64,000 nt of DNA, taken from assembly GCF_022664395.1 (NCBI RefSeq), contig NZ_JAKRET010000008.1, positions 150,440 to 214,439 on the forward strand, in the 5' to 3' direction. The position numbers were made by a program, and so were the translations under genes. How positions within the stretch are numbered: the stretch's first letter is position 1; each line of letters starts with the position of its first letter. A model generated the notes under the pieces. It was given only the letters and a program-made list of their open reading frames with translations, was not told where the DNA came from and made no database searches. The stretch comes from Sphingomonas lacusdianchii (GTDB lineage Bacteria; Pseudomonadota; Alphaproteobacteria; Sphingomonadales; Sphingomonadaceae). Shown piece after piece: positions 57,053 through 64,000 of the stretch.

Positions 57053-57284
57053 TTCACGCGAAGGCGCGGAGACGCGAAGAGAAGAAGGTAGATTTCGCGC
57101 AGAGGCGCAGAGGGTTGTGCTCGGTGCGACGTCCCCCGCGTCAGCGGCTTCACGCTCTGCTGCCAAGGGCGATACGGTCTCCCGATCATTAGCCGATCGC
57201 CCGGAACGCAACCCCTCTGCGCCTCCGCGCCTCTGCGCGAAAAATCACTCCTCCCTTCTTCGCGTCTCGGCGCCTTCGCGTGAA
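57053..57284. repeat. Long nested palindrome, family C, copy 1
   Basis: Outer arms TTCACGCGAAGGCGC (57053) and GCGCCTTCGCGTGAA (to 57284), extended to about 27 of 28 matching positions. Inner arms TTTCGCGCAGAGGCGCAGAG and CTCTGCGCCTCTGCGCGAAA nest within. The centre, about 95 bases, resembles that of copy 2. It lies between the uxuB and ogt ends. Confidence 0.9.
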
Positions 57285-57293
57285 CCGAAAATC

Positions 57294-57809
57294 CTAAGCC
57301 AACCCAACCCCCTCATGCGCCAGCAACCACCGCTTGCGCTCCAGCCCGCCGCCATAGCCGGTCAGTTCCCCCGACCGTCCGATGATCCGGTGGCACGGCA
57401 CGACGATCGCGATCGGGTTCGACCCATTGGCAAGGCCCACCGCGCGAACCGCGCTCGGCCGCCCGATCGCGGCGGCGATGTCGGCATAGGCCACCGTCCG
57501 CCCCGGCCCGACCGCGCGCAAGGTCTGCCACACCGCCCGCTGGAAATCCGTTCCCCCAGTCGCAGTCGGCAGACCATCGATCGCCGATACGTCGCCCGCG
57601 AAATAGGCGGTCATCGCCCGCATCGCGTCGCTGGTCCGCACCGCCGGCACGACCCGCCACCCGCCCGGCCCGTAATGCAGCCGCAGCAACCGCTCCATCC
57701 GCGCGCCGAAATCCTCGAACTCCAGCACGCGCAATACCCCGTCGCCATCGGTCAGGATGGTGATCGTCCCGACCGGACTGGGCAGCAGCTCTTCGTACAG
57801 CGTCATCAT
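57294..57809 (-). CDS. ogt: Methylated-DNA-[protein]-cysteine S-methyltransferase
   Basis: 171 residues from ATG 57809 (a second ATG follows). IAIVVPCHRIIGRSGELTGY contains the PCHR active-site cysteine; FQRAVWQTL and the helix-turn-helix YADIAAAIGRPSAVRAVG are intact. Repairs O6-methylguanine by self-methylation. No regulatory Ada domain, so it is the repair half of a split Ada system with the divergent gene at 57922. Confidence 0.95.
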   Translation of the reverse strand: MMTLYEELLPSPVGTITILTDGDGVLRVLEFEDFGARMERLLRLHYGPGGWRVVPAVRTSDAMRAMTAYFAGDVSAIDGLPTATGGTDFQRAVWQTLRAVGPGRTVAYADIAAAIGRPSAVRAVGLANGSNPIAIVVPCHRIIGRSGELTGYGGGLERKRWLLAHEGVGLA

Positions 57810-57845
57810 GCCCGGCAACCTGCCGCCGCGCGCAACCGACTGCCA

Positions 57846-57887
57846 GCGGAAACCGGACATCACGTCACGTCCATGTCCGTTTTCCGC
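57846..57887. promoter_or_regulatory. Candidate Ada operator between ogt and the Ada-like gene
   Basis: GCGGAAACCGGACAT (57846-57860) and ATGTCCGTTTTCCGC (57873-57887) are inverted copies with 14 of 15 matches and 12 bases between. They sit mid-way in the 112-base divergent region, 37 bases from ogt and 35 from the regulator. Binding by the Ada-like protein is inferred. Confidence 0.6.
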
Positions 57888-57921
57888 TAGTCGTGCGGCG
57901 CGTCGACGATAAGGTTGCGCC

Positions 57922-58719
57922 ATGCTCGACCCCGACCAATGCTATGCCGCGATCCTCCGCCGCGACCCGGCGCAGGACGGGTTGTTCTTTACCGCGGTTC
58001 GCACCACGCGCATCTATTGCCGTCCGGTCTGCCCGGCGCGCACGCCGGAGCGCGGCAACGTCACCTTCTATCGCTGCGCGGCGGCGGCGCAGGCGGCGGG
58101 CTACCGACCGTGCCTGCGCTGCCGGCCCGAAACCGCGCCCGACAGCCCGGCCTGGGCCGGCACCCTGTCATCGATCCATCGCGCGCTGCGCCTGATCGAC
58201 GACGGCGCGCTGGCGGAAGGCAGCGTCGCCGCGCTGGCCGATCGGCTGGGGATGACCGACCGCCATCTCCGCCGCCTGTTCGTCGAACATCTCGGGCTGA
58301 CCCCGCTGGCGATCGAGGCGACGCGCCGCCTCCACCTTGCCAAGCATCTCGTCCACGACACCCGCCTGCCGCTGACCGATATCGCCTTCGCCGCCGGCTA
58401 TGGCAGCGTCCGCCGCTTCAACGAAGCCTTCCAGTCCGCCTTCGGCCGCGCCCCCTCCATGCTCCGCCGCGAAGGTCCGCCTGCCGACCCTGCCGCGCCG
58501 ATCACGGTCACCATTGCGCACCGGCCCGATCGGACGCCCGCCGGCCCGATCGCGGTCGGCCTTCCCGAAGGCCGGGCCGAGATCATGCCGGGCCGAAACC
58601 GGACGCTGCGCATCACCCTGACCGACGTTCCGCTCCCCGCCCTCGGTCGCGCTATCGCCGCTGCGAAGCGGGCGGTGTCCGAAAATGCTGTCCTACAGGC
58701 GAACCGTTCGGCAGGATGA
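57922..58719 (+). CDS. Ada-type regulator: methylphosphotriester-sensing domain plus AraC domain
   Basis: 265 residues. The N-terminal Ada zinc domain has Cys33, 37, 64 and 67 in the same spacing as E. coli Ada Cys38/42/69/72; Cys33 would accept a methyl group from DNA phosphotriesters. Residues about 85-185 are an AraC helix-turn-helix pair (DRLGMTDRHLRRLFVEHLG; DIAFAAGYGSVRRFNEAFQ). The last 75 residues match no methyltransferase; a faint likeness to the AlkA N-terminal domain (TLRITLTDVPLPALGRAI) suggests a degraded Ada-AlkA fusion. It probably activates itself and ogt upon methylation damage. Confidence 0.85.
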   Translation: MLDPDQCYAAILRRDPAQDGLFFTAVRTTRIYCRPVCPARTPERGNVTFYRCAAAAQAAGYRPCLRCRPETAPDSPAWAGTLSSIHRALRLIDDGALAEGSVAALADRLGMTDRHLRRLFVEHLGLTPLAIEATRRLHLAKHLVHDTRLPLTDIAFAAGYGSVRRFNEAFQSAFGRAPSMLRREGPPADPAAPITVTIAHRPDRTPAGPIAVGLPEGRAEIMPGRNRTLRITLTDVPLPALGRAIAAAKRAVSENAVLQANRSAG

Positions 58720-58753
58720 GGGCCGCTGTTTCTCATCGCTGCCGCCGAAATGG

Positions 58754-58989
58754 TTCACGCGAAGGCGCGAAGAAGAGAAGATTGGACTTTCGCGCAGAGG
58801 CGCAAAGGACGCTGAGGGGTGGTGCTTGATGCAGCATCCCCCCGCGCCAGCGGCCTTATCGCTCGCCTCAAAAGGCGCCACGATCTTCGGATCGCGCACC
58901 GACTGCCTAGAACGCGCCCCTCTGCGTCCTTTGCGCCTCTGCGCGAACAATCCTCTTACTTTCTCCGTGCCTTAGCGCCTTCGCGTGAA
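58754..58989. repeat. Long nested palindrome, family C, copy 2
   Basis: Outer arms TTCACGCGAAGGCGC and GCGCCTTCGCGTGAA; inner arms TTCGCGCAGAGGCGCAAAGG and CCTTTGCGCCTCTGCGCGAA, nearly perfect over about 30 bases. Occupies most of the 339 bases between the Ada-like gene and the convergent oligopeptidase gene. The remaining 69 bases show only a direct repeat GTGAACTTT x2 (59033-59051). Confidence 0.9.
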
Positions 58990-59058
58990 CGAAAACGCCT
59001 TTCGTCCGACCGCGGCACAAACAGTGCGCAAGTGTGAACTTTGTGAACTTTGGGCCGG

Positions 59059-61068
59059 TCAAACCAGCCCATGCCGCGCCAGCATCGCCGCCGGATCGGG
59101 ATCGCGCCCGCGAAACGCCCGGAACAGCTCGATCGCCGGCCGCACCGCACCCTGAGACAACACCGTCTCGCGCAACCGATCCCCGGTGGCCCGGTCCACC
59201 GTCCCCGCCTCGACGAACGCGGCAAACCCGTCCGCTGCCAGCAATTCCGCCCAGAGATAGCTATAATATCCCGCCGCATAGCCCCCGGCGAAGATATGCG
59301 CGAAGCCATGAGGGAAGCGGTGCCATGCGGGCGGGCGCACCACCGCCACCTCGTCGCGCACCGCCTCGATCACCGCCATCGGGTCATCGCCCTGCGTGCC
59401 CAGATGCAGCAGCAGGTCGAACATCGCGAACTCGATCTGCCGCAGCAGGAACATGCCCGAGCCGAACCGCCTCGCCGCCAGCATCCGCTCGAACAGGCCG
59501 CGCGGCAACGGCTCGCCGGTCTCGACATGGCCCGACATCGCCGAGAGCACGGAAGGCTCCCACGCGAAATCCTCCATCAACTGGCTGGGCAGTTCGATCG
59601 CGTCCCACTCGAACCCGGTCGTGCCGGCAATGTCCGGCCGCGGCACGCGGGTGAACAGGTGGTGCAGGCAATGCCCCGTCTCGTGCAGCAGCGTCGTGAC
59701 GTCGTCATGGCTCAGCAGGGGCGTCGCGCCGCCGGTCGGCGCGAAGTTGCAGACCATGTACGCGACCGGGATGCCCTCGGCCGGATCGGCGCGATAGGGC
59801 CGGGCAGGGGCCATCCATGCGCCGCCCTTCTTGCCCGGACGCGCATGCAGGTCGAGGTACAGGCCCGCGAACACGCCTCCATCGTCCGCCACATCGTAAT
59901 AATGCGCATCGGCGTGATAGGTCGCGACGTCGCTGCGCTCGGTCAGGACGATGCCGAACAGCTGGCCCAACAGCCGCTGCCATCCGTTCAGCACCCGGTC
60001 GACCGGGAAATATTGCTTCACCACCGACTGGTCGATGGCATGGGCATGCCGCTTCAGCCGGTCGCTTACGAATCCGGTATCCCAGGGCTGCAGGTCGTCG
60101 ATCCCCAGATGCTCGGCGGCAAAGGCGCGCAGTTCGGCGATCTCCGCCTCCGCATGCGGGCGTGCCCGCCTGGCCAGATCGCGCAGGAACGCCAGCACCT
60201 CGGCCACGTCGGGTGCCATCTTGGTGCTCAGCGACCGCGCGACCGGGTCGGTGAAGCCCAGCAGCGTCGCCGCCTCGTGCCGCAGCGTCAGGATTCGGCG
60301 GATCCGCTCGCCATTGTCGAATTTGCCGGCATTCGGCCCCTGATCCGACGCCCGCGTGCCATAGGCACTATAGACCTCCGCGCGCAGGTCGCGGTCCTCG
60401 GCGAAGGTCAGCACCGCCACCACGCTCGGCTGTTGCAGCGTCACGACCCAGCCATCCAGCCCGCGTGCTTCCGCCGCTGCCGCCATCATCGCCCGGTCGG
60501 CCTCCGATAGCCCGGCGAGGCGCACCGGATCGGCGATATGCAGCGTCCACGCATCGGTCGCGTCGAGCACCGCACTGGCGAACTCGGTCTGGAGCGCCGA
60601 CAATTCGGTCGCCACGGCCTTGAACCGCTCGCGCTCGGCCTCGTCCAGCGCCACGCCCGCCAGCGTCCGGTCGCGGATCGATCGTTCCACTGCCACCCGG
60701 TCGGCATCGTCCAGCGCGGCGAAGTCGGGCGCGATCGCCAGCGTCCGCAGCGTATCGAACATCGCCCGGTCCTGTTGCGCCGCGATCCCGCGCGCGGTCA
60801 GCACCGCCTGTCCCGCCGCATGTGCCTCGCGCAGTTCAGGCGTGTCGGCCACCGCATGCAGGTGCCATACCGTCGACCAGAAATCGTCGAGCGCGACATC
60901 CGCCGCCTCGACCGGCAGCCACGTCTCGGCAAAGCTGGGGCTTGCCGCCTTGGCGCGTTCGGCAACCGCCTCGCGCCCGGCCAGCAGCGTGTCGAGCATG
61001 GGCGCGATCGAATCTGGAGTGATCGCGGCGAAATCGGGAAGCTGGGACAAACGCAAATCCTTCAACAT
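59059..61068 (-). CDS. prlC: M3 family oligopeptidase (oligopeptidase A / Dcp-like)
   Basis: 669 residues, no signal peptide. HETGHCLHH carries the HExxH zinc site and the third ligand lies downstream in WDAIELPSQLMEDFAWEPS. DNGERIRRILTLRHEAATLLG and YFPVDRVLNGWQRLL are typical of OpdA. Degrades short peptides, including signal-peptide fragments, in the cytoplasm. The start overlaps the sdaA end by seven bases. Confidence 0.9.
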   Translation of the reverse strand: MLKDLRLSQLPDFAAITPDSIAPMLDTLLAGREAVAERAKAASPSFAETWLPVEAADVALDDFWSTVWHLHAVADTPELREAHAAGQAVLTARGIAAQQDRAMFDTLRTLAIAPDFAALDDADRVAVERSIRDRTLAGVALDEAERERFKAVATELSALQTEFASAVLDATDAWTLHIADPVRLAGLSEADRAMMAAAAEARGLDGWVVTLQQPSVVAVLTFAEDRDLRAEVYSAYGTRASDQGPNAGKFDNGERIRRILTLRHEAATLLGFTDPVARSLSTKMAPDVAEVLAFLRDLARRARPHAEAEIAELRAFAAEHLGIDDLQPWDTGFVSDRLKRHAHAIDQSVVKQYFPVDRVLNGWQRLLGQLFGIVLTERSDVATYHADAHYYDVADDGGVFAGLYLDLHARPGKKGGAWMAPARPYRADPAEGIPVAYMVCNFAPTGGATPLLSHDDVTTLLHETGHCLHHLFTRVPRPDIAGTTGFEWDAIELPSQLMEDFAWEPSVLSAMSGHVETGEPLPRGLFERMLAARRFGSGMFLLRQIEFAMFDLLLHLGTQGDDPMAVIEAVRDEVAVVRPPAWHRFPHGFAHIFAGGYAAGYYSYLWAELLAADGFAAFVEAGTVDRATGDRLRETVLSQGAVRPAIELFRAFRGRDPDPAAMLARHGLV

Positions 61069-62414
61069 TCGACGACGTTGACCGCCAGGCCACCCTGGCT
61101 GGTCTCCTTGTACTGGCTCTTCATATCCTCACCGGTTTGACGCATCGTTTCGATCACCTGGTCGAGGCTGACGATGTGGCGACCATCGCCGTGCAGCGCC
61201 AGATAGGCGGCGTTGATCGCCTTGATCGCACCCATCGTGTTGCGCTCGATACACGGAATCTGCACCAGCCCGCCGATTGGGTCGCAGGTGAGGCCCAGAT
61301 TATGCTCCATGCCGATCTCGGCGGCATTCTCGACCTGTCCCGGTGTCGCACCGAGTGCGGCGGCGAGCCCCGCGGCAGCCATCGAACAGGCGACGCCAAC
61401 TTCGCCTTGGCACCCCATCTCGGCGGCCGAGATCGACGCATTCTGCTTGTAGAGAAACCCGATCGCCGCCGCCGTCATCAACAGCGCTCGCGCACCGGCG
61501 CGGGTCGATCCATGGACGAAGGTCTCGTAATACTTCAGCACCGCCGGGATCACCCCCGCCGCGCCATTGGTCGGCGCGGTAACGACGCGGCCCCCGGCCG
61601 CATTCTCTTCGTTCACCGCCAGCGCCCACAGGCTGACCCATTCGAAGACGACGCTGGGGTCGGTCCGCGGCCCACGCTCCAGCAGCTTCTCGCGGATCGC
61701 CCGTGCCCGCCGCTGGACCCGCAGGCCGCCGGGCAGTTCGCCGCTACCTGCACAACCGCGATCGATCGAGGCCAGCATCGCCGATCGCACCGCGTCGAGG
61801 AACGCGTGCGTCTCCGCCTCGGGCCGCCACGCGCTTTCATTGGCGGCGACGATCTCCGCGATCGACTGGCGGGTATCGGTGCAGGTCGTTAGCAGTTCCG
61901 CCCCGCTGGCAAAGGGATGCGGCAGCGTCAGGTTCAGGCGCGGCGGGGTCTCGCCTTCGGACCGGATCGCGCCGCCGCCAACCGAATAATAGCGCCGCAC
62001 GATCCGGCTACCGTCCGCCAGCACGGCCGTGAACGCCATCGCATTGGGATGGCCGGGCAGGAAACCGGGGTGAAACACGATGTCGCGCGCCGGATCGAAC
62101 GCGATACGTCGCGCGCCGGCCAGATCGATCGAGCAGGTCGCGTGGATCGTCTCGACCATGCCCGCGACCGCATCGGGATCGATCCCTTCGGGCGTCGCCC
62201 CCGCCAGCCCCAGCAACACCGCGACATCGGTGGCATGGCCGCGACCGGTCAGCGACAGCGAACCATAAAGGTCGCACAGCACCCGTTCCGGCACGATGCC
62301 ATCCTCGTCCAGCATCGTCGCAAAGGCATGGGCCGCGCGCATCGGCCCGACGGTATGTGAACTCGACGGCCCGATACCTATGGTGAACAGGTCGGTGACG
62401 CTGAGCGGGGTCAT
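61062..62414 (-). CDS. sdaA: L-serine ammonia-lyase (iron-sulfur type)
   Basis: 450 residues, single-chain form. [20 protein letters not shown] is the N-terminal signature; [44 protein letters not shown] and [19 protein letters not shown] hold the substrate and cluster cysteines. Converts serine to pyruvate and ammonium. The start overlaps the upstream PLP-enzyme stop (ATGA), so the two are probably co-translated. Confidence 0.95.
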   Translation of the reverse strand: MTPLSVTDLFTIGIGPSSSHTVGPMRAAHAFATMLDEDGIVPERVLCDLYGSLSLTGRGHATDVAVLLGLAGATPEGIDPDAVAGMVETIHATCSIDLAGARRIAFDPARDIVFHPGFLPGHPNAMAFTAVLADGSRIVRRYYSVGGGAIRSEGETPPRLNLTLPHPFASGAELLTTCTDTRQSIAEIVAANESAWRPEAETHAFLDAVRSAMLASIDRGCAGSGELPGGLRVQRRARAIREKLLERGPRTDPSVVFEWVSLWALAVNEENAAGGRVVTAPTNGAAGVIPAVLKYYETFVHGSTRAGARALLMTAAAIGFLYKQNASISAAEMGCQGEVGVACSMAAAGLAAALGATPGQVENAAEIGMEHNLGLTCDPIGGLVQIPCIERNTMGAIKAINAAYLALHGDGRHIVSLDQVIETMRQTGEDMKSQYKETSQGGLAVNVVEC

Positions 62415-63523
62415 GCCGGCTGCCCCAGAAGGCGTTCGAACCGCGCTGCCGCCGGTCGCCAGTCGATCCCGCGCGCCGTCAGCCAGCCATCGTTATAATA
62501 GGTGTCGCCATAGCGAAGCCCCGAATCGCACAGGATCGTCACCACCGATCCCTGCTCCCCCGCCGCGGCCATTTCCTCGATCAGCGTAGCGCAGGCGACG
62601 ATATTGGTTCCGGTCGATCCCCCGACCGGTCGCCCGAGCCGCGCACTGATCGCCCGCATCGCCCCGATGCTGTCGGCATCGTCGACGGCGATCATCCGGT
62701 CGATGACGCTGGGGACGAAGCTGGGCTCGACCTGCGGGCGTCCGATCCCTTCGATGCACGAACATTCGCCGTCGACGGTCCGGATGGCCGGATCGTCATA
62801 ATGACGGTGAAAGACTGACGCCGCCGGATCGGCGACGCACAGCCGTGTGGCATGCCGCCCATAGCGGATGAAGCGTCCCAGCGTCGCCGACGTGCCGCCG
62901 GTTCCTGCGCCGCAGACGATCCAGCACGGCTCGGGCGAGTCTTCCTTCGCCATCTGCGCGAAGATCGATTCTGCGATATTGTTGTTGCCCCGCCAGTCGG
63001 TCGCCCGCTCGGCATAGGTGAACTGATCGAGATAATGCCCGCCACTGGCATCGGCCAAGCCGCGCGCCGCGGCATAGACTTCCCGGGGGTCGTCGACGAA
63101 GTGGACCTCGCCGCCCTGGAACCGGATCGCATCGATCTTGGCGCTCGCGATCGATCGCGGGACGACGGCGATGAACCGCAGTCCGATCAACCGCGCGAAA
63201 TAGGCTTCGGACACCGCGGTCGATCCGCTGGTCGCCTCGACCAGCATCGTATCCGGCCCGATCCACCCGTTGCACAGGCCATAGAGGATCAGGGATCGGG
63301 CGAGCCGGTGCTTCAGGCTCCCCGATGGATGGACCGATTCGTCCTTCAGATAGAGCGTTATTCCCGGCGTCGCAGGCAGTTCGACGCGGATCAGATGCGT
63401 ATCGGCCGAACGGCAGAAGTCGGCCTCCAGCCGCCGGATCGCATCGAGCGTCCAGATGCGATCCGGCGAAGGCGGCGCGGGAACAGCGGTCAACGAAGTG
63501 ATCCTTTCACAAGATACTATCAT
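62411..63523 (-). CDS. PLP-dependent cysteine synthase-fold enzyme, Cds1-like (probable cysteine desulfhydrase)
   Basis: 370 residues from ATG 63523. [14 protein letters not shown] holds the PLP lysine (Lys71), [20 protein letters not shown] the substrate loop, and [15 protein letters not shown] the phosphate-binding loop. The sequence is closest in style to the Mycobacterium Cds1 group, which degrades cysteine to pyruvate, sulfide and ammonium, rather than to CysK/CysM. Overlap with sdaA supports a degradative role on cysteine or serine. Confidence 0.82.
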   Translation of the reverse strand: MIVSCERITSLTAVPAPPSPDRIWTLDAIRRLEADFCRSADTHLIRVELPATPGITLYLKDESVHPSGSLKHRLARSLILYGLCNGWIGPDTMLVEATSGSTAVSEAYFARLIGLRFIAVVPRSIASAKIDAIRFQGGEVHFVDDPREVYAAARGLADASGGHYLDQFTYAERATDWRGNNNIAESIFAQMAKEDSPEPCWIVCGAGTGGTSATLGRFIRYGRHATRLCVADPAASVFHRHYDDPAIRTVDGECSCIEGIGRPQVEPSFVPSVIDRMIAVDDADSIGAMRAISARLGRPVGGSTGTNIVACATLIEEMAAAGEQGSVVTILCDSGLRYGDTYYNDGWLTARGIDWRPAAARFERLLGQPA

Positions 63524-63643
63524 CAACCTTATGGCGCGGGAGCCGGGGAGGGGGAAGGGCACGCCAACAGGCCCGCAAACGCCCTGGAACGGCACGCTGG
63601 ATCGAAAAAAACGCCGGGAACCGAAAAAAGTAGAGAATCGTTG

Positions 63644-63672
63644 TTGACGCCTTCCGAACCCGCCCATATAAG
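63644..63672 (+). promoter_or_regulatory. Strong sigma-70-type promoter, probably of an rRNA operon
   Basis: TTGACG (63644-63649) and TATAAG (63667-63672) with a 17-base spacer, preceded by A-rich tracts (GAAAAAAACG, CCGAAAAAAG) like an UP element. It is the best promoter match in the window and faces the leader below. Confidence 0.7.
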
Positions 63673-64000
63673 CAGCTTCACCGGACGACGAGGCGCTCTT
63701 CGCTTCTTCGACTGGTCGCCTCGCTGATCTTCGGATCGTGCCGCTGATGCGGATAGCGAGTTGCTCTTTTTATACCGGGACCTGGTACTGACCGAGATGG
63801 TTGGTGCCATGTGTTCCGGTCTCTCTATCGCCGGCTTGCTGGCGCTTCGACCGGGAGGTTTGGAGCAGGGAGAGCTATTTGACATTGTAGTTTAGATGAA
63901 GGGACATGTGGGCGGCGGCTTGCGGTCTATGGCATTCAAGGTGCTGTGGGATCGTTTAAAGTTTAAGCTGGCTCATATGTCTTATTACAACCACCATATT
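63673..64000 (+). other. rRNA operon leader (16S gene lies beyond the window)
   Basis: No coding sequence supported. TGCTCTTT (63762-63769) and GAGCTATTTGACATTG (about 63872-63887) resemble boxA-type antitermination and leader motifs. GAAGGGACATGTGGGCGGCG (63899 on) matches what I recall of sphingomonad 16S leaders. The 16S start is not reached by base 64000. The stretch 63524-63643 upstream, between the PLP enzyme and the promoter, holds nothing else recognised. Confidence 0.65.

Noticed and set aside
57053..58989. Insertion sequence or transposon bounded by inverted repeats
   Set aside because: The flanking elements are each internally palindromic and the enclosed genes are ogt and an Ada regulator; no transposase is present and no target duplication is visible.
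62411..63523. Plain cysteine synthase (CysK/CysM)
   Set aside because: Length, SGSLKHR lysine motif and coupling to sdaA fit the Cds1-like degradative group better than biosynthetic O-acetylserine sulfhydrylases.
63529..63885. Leftward open frame in the rRNA leader
   Set aside because: Low-complexity translation without family resemblance, lying across a promoter and leader.

Overview
The window looks like ordinary chromosome from a high-GC alphaproteobacterium, most likely of the Sphingomonadales (Sphingomonas-like). This is inferred from the large NAD-glutamate dehydrogenase, the aa3 cytochrome oxidase cluster with ctaG, DUF983 and SURF1, the TonB-dependent uptake genes, many ATGA/GTGA start-stop overlaps, palindromic intergenic repeats, and an rRNA-operon leader at the right edge that resembles sphingomonad leaders as I remember them. 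I see no transposase, integrase, phage gene, CRISPR array or tRNA. There are 52 supported protein genes; one, the glutamate dehydrogenase, is cut by the left edge.

Layout. 1-3591: NAD-glutamate dehydrogenase. 3825-5606: secreted TPR protein of unknown role. 6025-11659: a glycosidase operon (GH35, GH31 with PA14 insert, galM) resembling the xyloglucan-oligosaccharide enzymes of Cellvibrio. 11750-13339: a MliC-like lipoprotein and a TraB/GumN protein. 13487-19398: a short mfd, an SDR, phhB, a zincin, then ccmA and ccmB. 19533-31608 (leftward): ctaC, ctaD, then a DUF1800/DUF1501 pair sitting inside the oxidase cluster, then ctaB, a 44-residue membrane protein, ctaG, ctaE, DUF983, SURF1, thrC and an rRNA-methyltransferase-like gene. 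31797-35262: pyrE, pdxJ, acpS, lepB, maiA. 35305-37944: an uncharacterised trio (membrane protein, DUF2141 protein, glycosyltransferase). 37964-42727: SDR, gph, glmU, glmS. 42875-46359: a GT2 glycosyltransferase and a polysaccharide pyruvyltransferase facing a sorbosone-dehydrogenase-like gene. 46484-52650: DeoR regulator, TonB receptor, histidine acid phosphatase, gamma carbonic anhydrase-like protein and a small OmpA-like protein. 52660-57040: uronate catabolism (uxaA divergent from uxaC-uxuB). 57294-58719: a split Ada response (ogt divergent from an Ada-type regulator) around a long inverted repeat. 59059-63523 (leftward): a PLP cysteine-desulfhydrase-like enzyme, sdaA and an M3 oligopeptidase. 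63644-64000: rRNA promoter and leader.

How it fits together. Two modules serve plant-polysaccharide sugars: glycosidases release galactose, xylose and glucose, and the uronate enzymes feed keto-deoxygluconate metabolism. The TonB receptor with its periplasmic phosphatase suggests uptake of a phosphorylated substrate. The ctaB/G/E and SURF1 genes build the aa3 oxidase encoded by ctaC/D.

Three families of long palindromic repeats occupy gene ends. One copy supplies the apparent ribosome-binding site of acpS, and another pair brackets the ogt/ada module. I found no clearly new biological system. The best leads are the repeat-borne ribosome-binding site, the ogt/ada operator, the interrupted oxidase cluster and the unassigned trio at 35305-37944.
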